NCBI GenBank assembly: GCA_030148485.1
Contig: JASBTJ010000039.1
Location: 1 to 64,000, forward strand
Length of the DNA: 64,000 nt
DNA from: Gammaproteobacteria bacterium
GTDB lineage: Bacteria > Pseudomonadota > Gammaproteobacteria > Chromatiales > Chromatiaceae
Reading direction: 5' to 3'
Shown: one piece after another, positions 25,090-35,981 of the stretch
Numbering within the stretch: position 1 is the stretch's first letter
Layout of the letters: each line of letters opens with the position of its first letter
Made by a program: the position numbers and the translations under genes
Notes under the pieces: generated by a model
Database searches by the model: none
What the model saw: the letters and a program-made list of their open reading frames with translations, nothing else
Told to the model about the DNA's origin: nothing

Positions 25090-26145
25090 ATGCGCATTGG
25101 CATCCCCACTGAAGTGAAACCACTGGAGGGTCGCGTGGCCCTGGTGCCGGCGGCATGTGGCGATCTGGTCGCCGCCGGACACCAGGTGATCGTCCAGTCC
25201 GGTGCCGGCCGTGCCAGCGGTTTCGACGATGCCGCTTACCGTGCCATGGGCGCCGACGTGGCACCGGACGCCGCGGCGGTATTCGATGGGGGGCAATTGA
25301 TCCTTCGGGTGAAGGAGCCGTTCGGCACCGACCTGGACCTGCTCAAGGCACACCACAGATTGTTCAGTTTCCTGCATCTGGCGGCCCTGCCGGAACTGAC
25401 TGCACGGTTATGCGAGATCGGACTGACCGCGGTCGGTTTCGAGACCGTGGAGGAGCAGGGTATCTTGCCCTTGCTGGCGCCGATGAGCGATATCGCCGGT
25501 CGCCTGTCGGTACAGGTGGCGACCCAGTTGCTGCAAGCCCCGCTGGGTGGCCGCGGGGTCTTGCTCGGCGGGGTGGCGGGCACACCGGGCGGTCGGGTGG
25601 TGGTACTGGGTGCGGGACGCGCTGGGACCCAGGCGGCGCTCACCGCTGCCGGGTTGGGCGCCCAGGTCACGGTGTTAGACAAGAATCGTCTGCGACTGGA
25701 CGCGATGCATACCTTGGGACCGCACATCACCGCGCTGTATCCCCACACGGATGCCGTTTCCCAGGCGTTGGCGGGTGCCGACCTGTTGGTCGGCGCGGTG
25801 CTGGTCCCCGGGGCCCTGGCGCCCCGGCTGGTGTCCCGGGAGCAGATCGCCAGCATGGGGCCGGGTGCCGTGGCAGCGGATATCGCGGTCGACCAGGGCG
25901 GTTGCCTGGCGACCACCCGGCCGACCACCTGGGAAGACCCCTATTATGAGGCGGAGGGCGTGTTGCATTTTTGCGTGACCAATATGCCTGGCGCCGTGCC
26001 ACGCACGGCCTCCCTGGCCTTGTCGGCGGTGCTGACGCCCTACGTACTGCGATTGGCCGCCGCCGACTGGCGCGACGACCCGGTGCTGGCGCAGGCGGTC
26101 AATGTCAGCGAGGGAGCCGTGATCCACCCCGCATTGGCGGCCTGA
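25090..26145 (+). CDS. ald: Alanine dehydrogenase
   Basis: NAD-dependent enzyme interconverting alanine and pyruvate plus ammonia. 351 residues from the ATG with AAGGAG six bases upstream. Family marks are the N-terminus MRIGIPTEVKPLEGRVAL, RVKEPFGTDLDLLKAHHRLF with the catalytic lysine region, HLAALPELTARL, and the nucleotide-binding VVVLGAGRAGTQAALTAAG. The C-terminal segment CVTNMPGAVPRTASLALSAV contains the family Asn-Met-Pro-Gly-Ala. It occupies the slot between trxB and ftsK that lrp holds in E. coli. Confidence 0.95.
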   Translation: MRIGIPTEVKPLEGRVALVPAACGDLVAAGHQVIVQSGAGRASGFDDAAYRAMGADVAPDAAAVFDGGQLILRVKEPFGTDLDLLKAHHRLFSFLHLAALPELTARLCEIGLTAVGFETVEEQGILPLLAPMSDIAGRLSVQVATQLLQAPLGGRGVLLGGVAGTPGGRVVVLGAGRAGTQAALTAAGLGAQVTVLDKNRLRLDAMHTLGPHITALYPHTDAVSQALAGADLLVGAVLVPGALAPRLVSREQIASMGPGAVAADIAVDQGGCLATTRPTTWEDPYYEAEGVLHFCVTNMPGAVPRTASLALSAVLTPYVLRLAAADWRDDPVLAQAVNVSEGAVIHPALAA

Positions 26146-26243
26146 GAACCCTCGGTCGCTCGTGAAATCGCTAGAGAAAACGCCGATAATCGCTTAGATT
26201 ACATGTAGATTTTCTGTTTCGCGTCGCGATCAAAGGCTAACGA

Positions 26244-28505
26244 GTGACCTTGAGCAAACGCCTCAAAGAAGGCGCCTTTCTGATCCTGGTGGGGCTTGGC
26301 ATCTATTTTCTGCTGGCCCTGGCTACTTTTTCGCCCCAGGATCCGGGTTGGGCCTACCTGGGACCCAAGCAGATCCCCAGCAACGCCGGTGGCCCGCTCG
26401 GTGCGTGGACCGCCAGCGTGCTGTATTCGCTGTTCGGTCTGCTGGCCTTTCTGTTTCCCCTGCTGGTGGCCTGGAGTGGCTGGCTGTTGTTCCGCGATCG
26501 GGACCTGGAAGGCGGCGCGGGTCACCTGATCGCGTTTCGCTGGCTGGGTTTCGCGGTTACCACGGCCTCCGGCTGCGCCCTGGCAACCCTGCACTTCACC
26601 GATGTCGGTCTGGGCTTGCCCGAAGGGGCCGGCGGTATCCTGGGCAAGGTGGTCCAGTCCACGGTGGTCGCCCTGGCGAGCGAGACCGGCGGCAGCCTGC
26701 TGCTGCTGGTGATCTTTCTGGCCGGGTGCACCCTGTTGACCGGCATCTCGTGGCTTGGGGTGATGGACTGGGTCGGGGGTGCCGTGCTCAACAGTCTGGC
26801 GGCGCTGCGCCAGGCTTGGTTCAGGTTCATCGAGTGGCGGGCGGCACGGCGCATGAAGGCGGAGCGCGCCGAGGTCGTCAAAAGCGAAAAGAAACGCACC
26901 GAAAAACGGGTGACGCCGAAGATCGAGCCAAAGGTACCGGAGGTGAAGGCGAGCGTGCGGGTCGAGCAGGAAAAGCAGATGACCCTGATCGAACCGGAAT
27001 ACAACACCGAGCTGCCGCCGTTGTCCTTGCTCGATCCGGCGGTGCCGACAGGCAAGCGTCTGTCGGACGAGGCCTTACAGGCGCTGGGTCGGCAAGTGGA
27101 ACTGAAGCTGTCGGATTTCGGCATCAGCGCGACGGTCGAGGCGATCCTGCCCGGTCCGGTGGTCACCTTGTTCGAGTTGACCCTGGCGCCGGGCACCAAG
27201 GTCAGTCGGGTGTCGAATCTGTCCAAGGATCTGGCGCGGGCGTTGTCCACCATCTCGGTCCGGGTGGTGGAGGTGATTCCGGGCAAGTCCGTGATCGGCC
27301 TGGAGATCCCCAACGAGCATCGTGAGACGGTGTTCCTCTCCGAGGTGTTGCGCTCCGAGGCGTACGACCGATCCAAATCCCTGCTCAGTCTGGCCCTGGG
27401 CAAGGACATCGCCGGCGGTCCGGTGGTGGTGGACTTGGCGAAAATGCCCCACGCACTGGTTGCCGGTACCACCGGATCGGGTAAGTCGGTCGCCATCAAC
27501 GCCATGATCCTCAGCTTGTTGTACAAGGCCAAGGCGGACGAGGTCCGCTTGATCATGGTCGATCCCAAGATGCTGGAATTGTCGGTCTACGAGGGCATTC
27601 CCCACCTGCTCACACCGGTGGTGACCGATATGCAGGATGCCGCCAACGCGTTGCGCTGGTGCGTTGGCGAGATGGAACGTCGCTACCGGCTGATGGCCGC
27701 CCTGGGGGTGCGCAACCTGGCGGGCTTCAACAAGAAGGTCAAGGATGCCATCAAGGCCGGCGAACCCCTCAAGGACCCGCTGTTCAAGCCCGACCCGATG
27801 ATCGAGGAGCCCCAGGAGCCGCCGGAGCTGGCAGCGCTACCCTTTATCGTCGTGGTCATCGACGAACTGGCGGACATGATGATGGTGGTGGGCAAGAAGG
27901 TGGAAGAGTTGATCGCCCGTCTGGCGCAGAAGGCCCGCGCATCGGGCATCCATCTGTTGTTGGCGACCCAGCGGCCGTCGGTGGATGTGATCACCGGCCT
28001 GATCAAGGCGAATATTCCCACCCGGATCGCCTTCCAGGTATCGTCGCGCATCGATTCGCGCACCATCCTGGACCAGATGGGGGCTGAAAACCTGCTTGGT
28101 CATGGCGACATGCTTTATCTGCCGCCGGGCAGCAGCATCCCGCAGCGCACCCACGGTGCCTTTGTCTCGGACGACGAGGTACACCGGGTGGTCAACCATC
28201 TCAAACAAAGCGGTGCGCCACAGTACCTGGATGAGATCGTCCAGGAACCGACCGAGGCCATTCCGGGTCTGTCTGCAGAGGCGTCCGGGGTGGATGTCGA
28301 GGACGCCGACCCGTTGTTCGACGAGGCGGTGAAGATCGTTTGTGAAAGCCGTCGCGCCTCCATATCCGGGGTGCAACGGCGCCTCAAGATCGGCTACAAC
28401 CGGGCCGCGCGCATGGTGGAAGAGATGGAGCGTATCGGTGTGGTCAGTGCCGCGGATACCAAGGGCAACCGCGAAGTGCTCGCGCCCCCGCCTATACAGG
28501 ATTGA
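26244..28505 (+). CDS. ftsK: DNA translocase FtsK
   Basis: Septal double-strand DNA pump coordinating chromosome dimer resolution with division. 753 residues from a GTG start, much shorter than E. coli FtsK (1329) because the proline/glutamine linker is short (about residues 190-260). Four to five N-terminal membrane helices (15-180) are followed by the motor with Walker [18 protein letters not shown] (about 408-424) and Walker [17 protein letters not shown]. The C-terminal gamma winged helix ([20 protein letters not shown] onward) reads the KOPS polarity sequences. It is followed by lolA in the order usual for gammaproteobacteria. Confidence 0.96.
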   Translation: MTLSKRLKEGAFLILVGLGIYFLLALATFSPQDPGWAYLGPKQIPSNAGGPLGAWTASVLYSLFGLLAFLFPLLVAWSGWLLFRDRDLEGGAGHLIAFRWLGFAVTTASGCALATLHFTDVGLGLPEGAGGILGKVVQSTVVALASETGGSLLLLVIFLAGCTLLTGISWLGVMDWVGGAVLNSLAALRQAWFRFIEWRAARRMKAERAEVVKSEKKRTEKRVTPKIEPKVPEVKASVRVEQEKQMTLIEPEYNTELPPLSLLDPAVPTGKRLSDEALQALGRQVELKLSDFGISATVEAILPGPVVTLFELTLAPGTKVSRVSNLSKDLARALSTISVRVVEVIPGKSVIGLEIPNEHRETVFLSEVLRSEAYDRSKSLLSLALGKDIAGGPVVVDLAKMPHALVAGTTGSGKSVAINAMILSLLYKAKADEVRLIMVDPKMLELSVYEGIPHLLTPVVTDMQDAANALRWCVGEMERRYRLMAALGVRNLAGFNKKVKDAIKAGEPLKDPLFKPDPMIEEPQEPPELAALPFIVVVIDELADMMMVVGKKVEELIARLAQKARASGIHLLLATQRPSVDVITGLIKANIPTRIAFQVSSRIDSRTILDQMGAENLLGHGDMLYLPPGSSIPQRTHGAFVSDDEVHRVVNHLKQSGAPQYLDEIVQEPTEAIPGLSAEASGVDVEDADPLFDEAVKIVCESRRASISGVQRRLKIGYNRAARMVEEMERIGVVSAADTKGNREVLAPPPIQD

Positions 28506-28517
28506 TTGGAACCATTC

Positions 28518-29141
28518 ATGTCGTTGAAGACTCGTGTTGTCGCCCTGGCCCTCGGACTGGCCTTTGCGCACTCCGCCGTCGCCGGCCCCGGGCTGGATCA
28601 GATGAGCGGTTTCTTGAAGGGCCTGCACAGCCTGGCCGCCACCTTCGACCAGACGGTGTTGAACACCGAGAACAACCACAGCGGACGGTTTGAAGGACAG
28701 TTTCTGCTCAAGCGGCCCCAGCGTTTCCGCTGGAACTACACCGCACCGTACGAACAGGACATCATCGCCGATGGTCGTTGGGTCTGGGTGGTGGACAAGG
28801 ATTTGGAGCAGGTGTCCCAGCAGTCCCAGGAGGATGCCTTACGCGGCACGCCCGCCATCGTGTTGCTGGCCGACACGGACATCAACAAAAGCTTTGAAGT
28901 GGTGGAATTGGGTAAGCATCAAGGGGAATACTGGCTGGAATTGATTCCGCGCGATCCCGAGGGGCCATTCGAGCGTATCCAGCTGGCGTTCGCGGACAAC
29001 ATGCTCAAGCGTATGGAGACCCGCGACAAGTTCGGCCAGATCAGCCGGTTCGTCTTCCATGGCTTACAGCGCAATATCGACTTGCCGGACGACCTGTTCG
29101 TCTACACCCCGACGCCCGAACTCGACGTGTTCGCCCACTGA
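28518..29141 (+). CDS. lolA: Outer-membrane lipoprotein carrier LolA
   Basis: Periplasmic chaperone that ferries lipoproteins from LolCDE to LolB. 207 residues, with a signal peptide cut around residue 21 (FAHSAVA-G). The family core LLKRPQRFRWNYTAPYEQDI contains the conserved Arg, and GRWVWVVDKDLEQV continues the beta half-barrel. It starts 12 bases after ftsK, so they are co-transcribed. The only other predicted substrate-type protein here is the lipoprotein at 10795-11241. Confidence 0.95.
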   Translation: MSLKTRVVALALGLAFAHSAVAGPGLDQMSGFLKGLHSLAATFDQTVLNTENNHSGRFEGQFLLKRPQRFRWNYTAPYEQDIIADGRWVWVVDKDLEQVSQQSQEDALRGTPAIVLLADTDINKSFEVVELGKHQGEYWLELIPRDPEGPFERIQLAFADNMLKRMETRDKFGQISRFVFHGLQRNIDLPDDLFVYTPTPELDVFAH

Positions 29142-29239
29142 TCCTGGGGTGATCCGTATAGGGTTATGCCCGGCCAGTGCGCTATGCTGCACCTGCGGTC
29201 CTTCCTAGATGGCCGTTTGGCGATCACACGGAGGTGGCA

Positions 29240-32200
29240 ATGCGCGGGCACCACGGCTGCCGCGTCGATTTGGGTCAGCCCAGGCACCGGGTTAAGCGGT
29301 ATTCGTTAGCCTCGCGCATAGGTGGGGTTTGCGTGCGTGCCATCACTTGTTGTGTGCTTTTTGCCGGGAGCCTCGTGGTCGCAGCAGGTGACGCCGATAC
29401 CGTCCCGCGGCCTGAGCTGACCGAAGCCGAGCGTGCTTGGCTACAATCGCACCCTGTAGTGCGTCTTGGCGTGGATGCCGGCTACGGGCCCTATAGCTTC
29501 GTCGATGCCAGCGGTCGCTTTTGCGGCGTCGCGGCGGATTTTCTACGCATCATCAGTGACCAAGTGGGCGTGCGTTTCGAGACGGTGCCGGGACTGACGT
29601 GGCCGCAAATCATCGCCGGCGCCCAACAGCGAGCCGTCGACGTGATCGCAACCGCGGTCAAGACGCCTGAGCGCGAAGACTTTCTGGCGTTCACCGACAT
29701 CTATATCCCGACGCCCTTGGTGATCATGACCCGTGCAGGCGAGCGCGATATCGCCGAGCCGGCGGAACTGCGTGGGCGGCGCGTCGCCTTGGTCGAGGGG
29801 TATTCCTCCACCGCGCAGGTGCTGGCGGAGACACCCGACATCCAGCCCGTGTTGGTCGCCGATCCGTTGGCGGGCCTAAGAGCGCTGTCGGTTGGACAGG
29901 TCGACGCCTATGTCGGGGTGTTGGGCGTCAATACCTACCTCACCGTCCGTCACGGCATTGCCAATCTGCAGGTGGCCGGCGGGTACGATATGCAGAACAA
30001 CGGCCAGCGGTTCGGGGTGCGCAGCGACTGGCCGGAGTTGGCGACGATCCTGGACAAGGCGTTGGCGGCGATTCCCGAGTCGCGGAAGAACGCGATCTTT
30101 CAGCACTGGATCCCGGTATTACGGGCGCAGCCACGCGGGCGCGATATCTGGCTGACGCCGGATGAACACCGCTGGCTGGCCCGCCATCCAAAGCTACGGG
30201 TCGGCATCTCGCCACACGACGAGCCGCTGGCCTTCCTTCGGGCCGGTAAGCAATACGGCGGCATTGCGGCGGACTATCTCGCCCAACTGCACCGCTTGAC
30301 CGGTGTGGAGCTGGAGTTCGTGCCGTTGGTGGAGCGCGAAGCCCAGCTACGACAGCTGCGTGAAGGGGCCATCGATGTCATTGCCAGCATCGGCCAGACA
30401 ACGACCGACGTGTCGGTCAGCCGTCCTTATCTGCGTTCGCACCTCGGGGTTTTCACGCGTAAACAGACGCCATTCATCGGCAGCGCCGCGGACCTGAAGG
30501 GGCAACGGGTTGCGGTGGTCGCCAGCAGCTCTTCGGCCGCGATGGTGGCCGCCTTGCCGGAGGTGGTGGCGGTGCCGGTCAACAGTTTGCGCGCCGCCCT
30601 CGAACAAGTGGATCTGGGTAACGCCGATGCCGCCTTGGTGGAGGTAACCGCCGGCGTTTACCTGCTGGATCGCCTGAAGCTGCGTGGCCTGAGATTGACC
30701 AGCAGTCTCGCCGAACCCGACGCCACCTATGCCTTCGCGGTGCGCGCGGACTACCCCGAACTGCTCAGCATCATCGACAAGGTGATCCAGACCAGCAGTG
30801 CGGAGGAAAACGCGGCAACCTTGCGCCGGTGGATGAGCGGCCAGGACGACACCGTTTTGTCCCGGGAAGTGGTGATGTGGTGGGCCTTGGGGATAGGCTT
30901 GGCGGTGGCGATTCTGTTCTTGGGAGTTTTCGGCTGGAACCGACGGCTCGGGCGGGAGATCGCCCGTCGTCAACGGGCGGAACGGGAGCTGCTCGACTAT
31001 CAATCGGAGCTTGAGCTGCGGGTCACCGAGCGCACCGAACGATTGAATCACCAGGCCAATCACGATGCCCTTACCGGCTTGCTGAATCGCAGCGGCTTCG
31101 ATCGTCAGCTTGATCTGGCACTGCAGAGCGCACGTGGTGAAGGTCTTCACCATGCCTTGCTGTACCTGGACATGGACCAGTTCAAGATCGTCAACGACAC
31201 CTGTGGGCATCGCGCTGGCGACGAACTGTTGCGCCAGCTGGCGGTACTGATGCGCGCCCCACTCAGGGAGCGGGACACCTTGGCACGGCTGGGCGGGGAC
31301 GAATTCGGCATCCTGCTTGAAGGCTGTTCCCAGGAGGTCGCCGCATCCATCGGTAACCGGGTGCGGGAATTGGTCGAAGCACACCGCTTCAGCTGGGAGG
31401 AGCGGGTATTCCGGGTCGGGGTATCCATCGGCGTGGTGCCTGTCGACAGCAATAGCAGCGGTGTCGAGGCCTTGTTGAGCGCCGCGGACATGGCCTGTTT
31501 CGTCGCCAAGGACGCGGGCAGGAATCGGGTCCACCTGGCGCGGGAAGGCGATGACGCATTGCGTCGTCGCACCCGCGAGATGGAATGGTTGCCCCGTCTG
31601 CAGCAGGCGTTGCAGGATGACGCATTGGTGCTTTATTACCAGCGTATCGTGGCGCTGGGCGATGCGGACGATGGCGTCCACCGTTGCGAAATTCTGCTTC
31701 GCCTGCCCGGCGACGATGAGCAGTTGATCCTGCCGGGGGCTTTCGTGCCGGCCTCTGAGCGCTACGGCCTGGACACGGCGCTCGACCGTTGGGTGATCCG
31801 TCAGGTATTCGCCTCGTTGGGACGGTTATCCACCGGCAGACGCTTTCTCTGCGCAATCAATCTGTCCGGACATTCCCTTAGCGATTCAGGTCTGGTGGAC
31901 TATGTGCGCAGCCAGCAGGCGCTGTTCGATGTCGATCCCGGCAGTATCTGTTTCGAGATCACCGAGACCGTCGCGATTTCCAATCTGCAGGATGCCAGTC
32001 GCCTGATCTGCGCGTTGCGTACACTCGGCTATCGATTTGCTCTTGATGACTTCGGCAGTGGGCTTTCGTCCTTTCCGTATTTGAAAAGCCTGCAGGTGGA
32101 TTACCTGAAGATCGAGGGTGGCTTTGTCACCGAAATGACCCGGGATGCCATCGATTTCACCATGGTTGAGTCCATTGTCCGCATTGGTCAGGTGATGGAG

Positions 32201-32332
32201 ATGTCCACGGTGGCGGAGTGCGTTGAGGATCAGGAAACCCTGGAGGCACTGCGCGCGCTGGGCGTGGATTTCGTACAGGGCTACCACCTGCACCGACCGG
32301 CACCCTTGAGTGAACTGATCGCAGACACGTGA
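29240..32332 (+). CDS. Sensor with two solute-binding domains, GGDEF and EAL domains
   Basis: 1030 residues from an ATG preceded by GGAGGTGG. After a membrane signal (about residues 30-50), two tandem periplasmic solute-binding type-3 domains follow: about 70-310 (starting [17 protein letters not shown]) and 320-545 ([16 protein letters not shown]). Then come a transmembrane helix ([20 protein letters not shown]), GGDEF ([15 protein letters not shown], with I-site RERD five residues before) and EAL. The EAL domain keeps [24 protein letters not shown] and LKIEGGFV, but the signature is EILLRL rather than EALLR. It probably senses an amino acid-like ligand and turns cyclic di-GMP over. It interrupts the usual lolA-rarA neighbourhood. 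Confidence 0.92.
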   Translation: MRGHHGCRVDLGQPRHRVKRYSLASRIGGVCVRAITCCVLFAGSLVVAAGDADTVPRPELTEAERAWLQSHPVVRLGVDAGYGPYSFVDASGRFCGVAADFLRIISDQVGVRFETVPGLTWPQIIAGAQQRAVDVIATAVKTPEREDFLAFTDIYIPTPLVIMTRAGERDIAEPAELRGRRVALVEGYSSTAQVLAETPDIQPVLVADPLAGLRALSVGQVDAYVGVLGVNTYLTVRHGIANLQVAGGYDMQNNGQRFGVRSDWPELATILDKALAAIPESRKNAIFQHWIPVLRAQPRGRDIWLTPDEHRWLARHPKLRVGISPHDEPLAFLRAGKQYGGIAADYLAQLHRLTGVELEFVPLVEREAQLRQLREGAIDVIASIGQTTTDVSVSRPYLRSHLGVFTRKQTPFIGSAADLKGQRVAVVASSSSAAMVAALPEVVAVPVNSLRAALEQVDLGNADAALVEVTAGVYLLDRLKLRGLRLTSSLAEPDATYAFAVRADYPELLSIIDKVIQTSSAEENAATLRRWMSGQDDTVLSREVVMWWALGIGLAVAILFLGVFGWNRRLGREIARRQRAERELLDYQSELELRVTERTERLNHQANHDALTGLLNRSGFDRQLDLALQSARGEGLHHALLYLDMDQFKIVNDTCGHRAGDELLRQLAVLMRAPLRERDTLARLGGDEFGILLEGCSQEVAASIGNRVRELVEAHRFSWEERVFRVGVSIGVVPVDSNSSGVEALLSAADMACFVAKDAGRNRVHLAREGDDALRRRTREMEWLPRLQQALQDDALVLYYQRIVALGDADDGVHRCEILLRLPGDDEQLILPGAFVPASERYGLDTALDRWVIRQVFASLGRLSTGRRFLCAINLSGHSLSDSGLVDYVRSQQALFDVDPGSICFEITETVAISNLQDASRLICALRTLGYRFALDDFGSGLSSFPYLKSLQVDYLKIEGGFVTEMTRDAIDFTMVESIVRIGQVMEMSTVAECVEDQETLEALRALGVDFVQGYHLHRPAPLSELIADT

Positions 32333-32360
32333 TTCCGCGCTGGCACGCCATGCCGGTATC

Positions 32361-33707
32361 ATGGGCGGCATGGCCGATCCAGACCTGTTCAACGCGATGC
32401 CCGTCCAAGACCCAGCCGCCCAGCCACTGGCCGACCGCATGCGGCCTCGTGAACTGTCGGAGTATGTCGGCCAGCACCATATGCTGGGCGAGGGAAAGCC
32501 CTTGCGCATTGCCATCGAGTCAGGGCGGCTGCACTCGATGATCTTCTGGGGACCGCCCGGCACCGGGAAAACCACCTTGGCGCGGATGCTCGCCCGCAGC
32601 GCCGAACATCATTTCGAAACCCTGTCCGCGGTACTGGCCGGCGTCAAGGATATCCGGGCGGCGGTGGAGCTGGCGCGGCAGCGACGTGCGCAGGACGGGC
32701 GCGGCACCGTGCTGTTCATCGACGAGGTGCACCGCTTCAACAAGTCGCAACAGGACGCCTTTCTGCCTCACGTCGAAGATGGGACATTGGTGTTCGTGGG
32801 GGCGACCACGGAAAACCCGTCCTTCGAATTGAACAATGCGTTGCTGTCACGGGCGCGGGTGTATGTGCTCAAGTCGCTGACGCCGGATGACCTTGGGCGA
32901 CTTCTCGATCGGGCCTTGGACGATACGTCGCGGGGGTTGGGTGGACGCGATCTGGTGCTCGACCCCGACGACCGGATGCTGATCGCCCGCGCGGCCGACG
33001 GCGACGCCAGGCGGGCATTGAACCTGCTCGAGATCATTGCCGATTTGACCGATAGCGGCCCCATTGATCATCAGGTGGTCGCGGAAGTCGCCAGTGGCTC
33101 GGTGCGTCGTTTCGACAAGGGCGGTGAGGCCTTCTACGACCAGATATCCGCGTTGCATAAGTCAGTGCGAGGGTCGTCTCCGGACGGGGCGCTTTACTGG
33201 CTTTGCCGAATGATCGACGGCGGCTGTGATCCCCTCTATATCGCGCGGCGGGTGGTGCGCATGGCGTCCGAGGATATCGGCAATGCCGACCCCCGGGCGC
33301 TGCAACTCGCGCTCAATGCCTGGGACGTACAGGACCGTCTGGGCAGTCCGGAAGGCGAGTTGGCCATAGCCCAGGCTGTCGTCTATATGGCCTGTGCGGC
33401 TAAAAGCAATGCCGTTTACACGGCGTACAAGTCCGCCATGCAGGCTGCCAAGCAATCGGGCTCGCTGGAAGTTCCGATTCATTTGCGCAATGCCCCCACC
33501 AAGCTGATGAAGGAACTCGGCTATGGCAAGGCCTATCGGTATGCGCACGACGAGCCGGGCGCTTATGCGGCTGGCGAGACCTATTTACCGGACGAACTCT
33601 TCGGGCAAACGTTCTATCAGCCGGTGGATCGCGGTCTGGAGATCAGGATTCGTGAAAAACTGGCGCAGTTGCGCGCGCGGGATCGGACGGCAGCGACGGA
33701 CGATTAG
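32361..33707 (+). CDS. rarA: Replication-associated recombination protein A
   Basis: AAA+ ATPase acting at stalled forks (RarA/MgsA, WRNIP1 relative). 448 residues (E. coli 447); the start may be the second ATG at 32370. Walker A is [16 protein letters not shown] and Walker [21 protein letters not shown]; the sensor region [19 protein letters not shown] is classic. The C-terminal helical domain with [20 protein letters not shown] is the tetramerisation region. It is separated from lolA by the large GGDEF-EAL gene. Confidence 0.96.
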   Translation: MGGMADPDLFNAMPVQDPAAQPLADRMRPRELSEYVGQHHMLGEGKPLRIAIESGRLHSMIFWGPPGTGKTTLARMLARSAEHHFETLSAVLAGVKDIRAAVELARQRRAQDGRGTVLFIDEVHRFNKSQQDAFLPHVEDGTLVFVGATTENPSFELNNALLSRARVYVLKSLTPDDLGRLLDRALDDTSRGLGGRDLVLDPDDRMLIARAADGDARRALNLLEIIADLTDSGPIDHQVVAEVASGSVRRFDKGGEAFYDQISALHKSVRGSSPDGALYWLCRMIDGGCDPLYIARRVVRMASEDIGNADPRALQLALNAWDVQDRLGSPEGELAIAQAVVYMACAAKSNAVYTAYKSAMQAAKQSGSLEVPIHLRNAPTKLMKELGYGKAYRYAHDEPGAYAAGETYLPDELFGQTFYQPVDRGLEIRIREKLAQLRARDRTAATDD

Positions 33708-33737
33708 CCCGGTGCGCGGGACGTCCTCATGCGTCAG

Positions 33738-34475
33738 TCATCGGCCATGCAATTGCGCAAACAGTTCGGGGGCCAGAATTTCTCGAATGTCCACGAACTC
33801 ACCGCTCGGGCGCTCGCGCAGGGACGCAAGCACCGAGACGATTTTCTCTGCCGCGCCCAGCGGGCCGGGCATGATCTCGGTACCGCGCGCCTCCCGCAGG
33901 CGACGCAACGCCGGGAAGGCATCAGCGTCGGCCTCGTCGCACAGATGATCCATCATGGCGGTGTCGATGATACCGGGCGCGAGGGCGCTGATGTGTGTCC
34001 CGGCGAACTCATGGGCATACAGCTTTGCCAGCATGTTCAGGGCCGACTTGGACAGGGCGTAGCCGCCCCAACCCTTGTTGCCGAGGACGGCCGCGCCGGA
34101 GGAGATCATCACGATCTGCCGAATCGGCCTACCCCAGGCATGCAGCCAGTCCAGCACTGCCTTGTTGGCCCAGACGTTGATCTCCATGACCTGTTTCATG
34201 TCGGCCATGGGGGTCGAGCTGATATCGCGTATCTCGCCGAGCACGCCGGCGTTGAGCACCACCAGATCAAGCGCTGGCAGATCGCCGATCAATCCTTCCA
34301 GCGCTCCGGGCAGGGCGGAGTAATCGGTCAGATCACAGCGGGCGTGATGTACCGCCGGTAGATCGCAGTCTCTGCGGCTGCAGCCATGCACGGACCACTG
34401 CTGTTGGCCGAGATATTCAGCCAGGCCGTGGCCAAGCCCGCTGCTGACGCCGGTGATAAAGGCATGTCGGGTCAT
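33738..34475 (-). CDS. Short-chain dehydrogenase/reductase
   Basis: 245 residues, classical SDR length. The NAD(P)-binding TGxxxGxG is ITGVSSGLGHGLAEYL (about 8-23), VLNAGVLGEI (about 81-90) is the NAG motif, and the catalytic Ser (MISSGAAVLG) and YALSK (YxxxK) are intact. Gly-Cys-Ser-Arg-Arg in the second strand suggests NADP preference. Substrate is unknown. The terC-family gene lies just upstream on the same strand (3 bases apart), so they are probably co-transcribed; I know of no functional link between them. Confidence 0.9.
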   Translation of the reverse strand: MTRHAFITGVSSGLGHGLAEYLGQQQWSVHGCSRRDCDLPAVHHARCDLTDYSALPGALEGLIGDLPALDLVVLNAGVLGEIRDISSTPMADMKQVMEINVWANKAVLDWLHAWGRPIRQIVMISSGAAVLGNKGWGGYALSKSALNMLAKLYAHEFAGTHISALAPGIIDTAMMDHLCDEADADAFPALRRLREARGTEIMPGPLGAAEKIVSVLASLRERPSGEFVDIREILAPELFAQLHGR

Positions 34476-34478
34476 GGG

Positions 34479-35249
34479 TCAGTCGATGATCTCGCTAACG
34501 GTGTCGCTGAGCGGCATCTTCTTGCTCAGGCGAATGGTCTGCGCCCGTTTGCGGCGCAGCCGAATGTTGAGCAATTCCACCACGAAGGAGAACGTCATGG
34601 CAAAGTAGATGTAACCCTTGGGGACGTGAACGTCAAAGCCTTCGGCCATCAGGGTGAAACCGATCAGGATCAGGAACGACAGTGCCAGCATCTTGATGGT
34701 CGGGTTGGCGTCGACGAATTCACCGATGGGTTTGGCGGCGAACAACATGACGGCGACGGAGATGACCACGGCGATCACCATGATACTCAGGTGATCGACC
34801 AGGCCAACAGCCGTGATGACCGAGTCCAGCGAGAACACCACGTCCAGGATGACGATTTGGGTCAATATTAGCAGCATCCCCTGCGGCTTAGGATCGTTTG
34901 TCTCGTCTTCCACCAGTTCCAGACTGTTATGGATCTCGTGGGTGGATTTCGCCAACAGAAAAAGCCCACCCAGAATCAGCACCAGATCGCGGCCGGATAG
35001 GGCGACGTCGAACAGTGAGAACAAGGGGTCGACCAGACTCATCACCCAGGTCAGGCTGAACAGCAACGCCAAGCGCGACAGCATCGCCAGGGCGATCCCG
35101 AGCCGCCTTGCGCGGTCGCGCTGCTGCCGCGGCAGCCGTGCGACGATGATGGAAATGAAGATGATGTTGTCGATGCCCAGCACGATCTCCAGGGCGATCA
35201 GGGTGCCCAGGGCGATCCACGCCTCGGGTGAGGCGATCCATTCGAACAT
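34479..35249 (-). CDS. TerC-family integral membrane protein
   Basis: 256 residues from MFEWIASPEAWIAL, with seven or so hydrophobic helices. The TerC signature is in LEIVLGIDNIIFISIIVARL (about 22-41), with the paired GIDN and later ILDVVFSLDSVITAVG (DxxFSxDS), the conserved acidic residues proposed to bind metal. Members move Mn2+ or Ca2+ or assist metalation of exported proteins (YoaE/YkoY-like). An in-frame upstream extension is Pro/Arg-rich and unlikely to be translated. It is first of a pair with the SDR gene. Confidence 0.92.
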   Translation of the reverse strand: MFEWIASPEAWIALGTLIALEIVLGIDNIIFISIIVARLPRQQRDRARRLGIALAMLSRLALLFSLTWVMSLVDPLFSLFDVALSGRDLVLILGGLFLLAKSTHEIHNSLELVEDETNDPKPQGMLLILTQIVILDVVFSLDSVITAVGLVDHLSIMVIAVVISVAVMLFAAKPIGEFVDANPTIKMLALSFLILIGFTLMAEGFDVHVPKGYIYFAMTFSFVVELLNIRLRRKRAQTIRLSKKMPLSDTVSEIID

Positions 35250-35344
35250 GCTCGTGAGTCTCCAACGCGGACAGGGCGGCCGCCTGGGAAGAGGCGGAAC
35301 CGGGGACGGTAGTGTCCGCACGGGGGGCGGACCCCGCAAGGGTC

Positions 35345-35773
35345 TTATTCCAACGTCGCCAGGACCTGTTTGATGCGGCCGCGAACGTCATCGATCCGGA
35401 CGACGATGGCGTCCGCCGCCGATCGCTCCGTGGGCAGGGTCTGCCAGTGCTGCGACCAGCTGGCGTGCAGTTCGCGGGCGGCGGCTTCCACGTCGGGGGT
35501 TGTCATGGCGCTCAGGTCGACGATCAGGCCGACTTGCACCCAGCCTTTGCGCGGATTGCCTTCCACCGGGTCCTGATCGTAGTGGGCGCGGTATACCAGT
35601 TGCTCCAGGCTGGCCAGGGTGAGCAACAACTCGAAACAGGCGGTGCGGGTATTGTTGTTCCGCTCGGATACCTCCATGCGCCACACGTTGTACGAGAAAC
35701 CGACCAGCGCGAAGAGCATGCTGAATATCACCGCCAGGCGATAGATGCCGCCAGGGTCGCGGGCCGCGGTCAT
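35345..35773 (-). CDS. Hypothetical membrane-anchored protein, 142 aa
   Basis: One transmembrane helix near the N-terminus (YRLAVIFSMLFALVGFSYNVW, in two parts around residues 12-32), then about 110 periplasmic or cytosolic residues with an alpha-helical pattern: CFELLLTLASLEQLVYRAHY, and a C-terminal coiled segment (ADAIVVRIDDVRGRIKQVLA). No family is recognised. The in-frame ATG at 35842 would add 23 polar residues before the helix, so I prefer 35773. It lies between the terC-family gene and the DUF305 gene on the same strand. Confidence 0.7.
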   Translation of the reverse strand: MTAARDPGGIYRLAVIFSMLFALVGFSYNVWRMEVSERNNNTRTACFELLLTLASLEQLVYRAHYDQDPVEGNPRKGWVQVGLIVDLSAMTTPDVEAAARELHASWSQHWQTLPTERSAADAIVVRIDDVRGRIKQVLATLE

Positions 35774-35981
35774 TTGCAGTATCCCGCATTCGGCGTCTCG
35801 GACGCGGTTTGTATGGTCGATACCCGCTGTGCCGGACCGCACCCGCCGCCCCCGGCGCCGTGAATGGGAAAGTGTGGCCGTCTTGGCCCAACGCAGGGCG
35901 CACCCCCGGTTGTGCGGCCCCGGCCGGGACCGGGTCGCGGCTTCGGCCAGTCAGCGGGCCGGTAGGCTCGCCGACCGGCTG

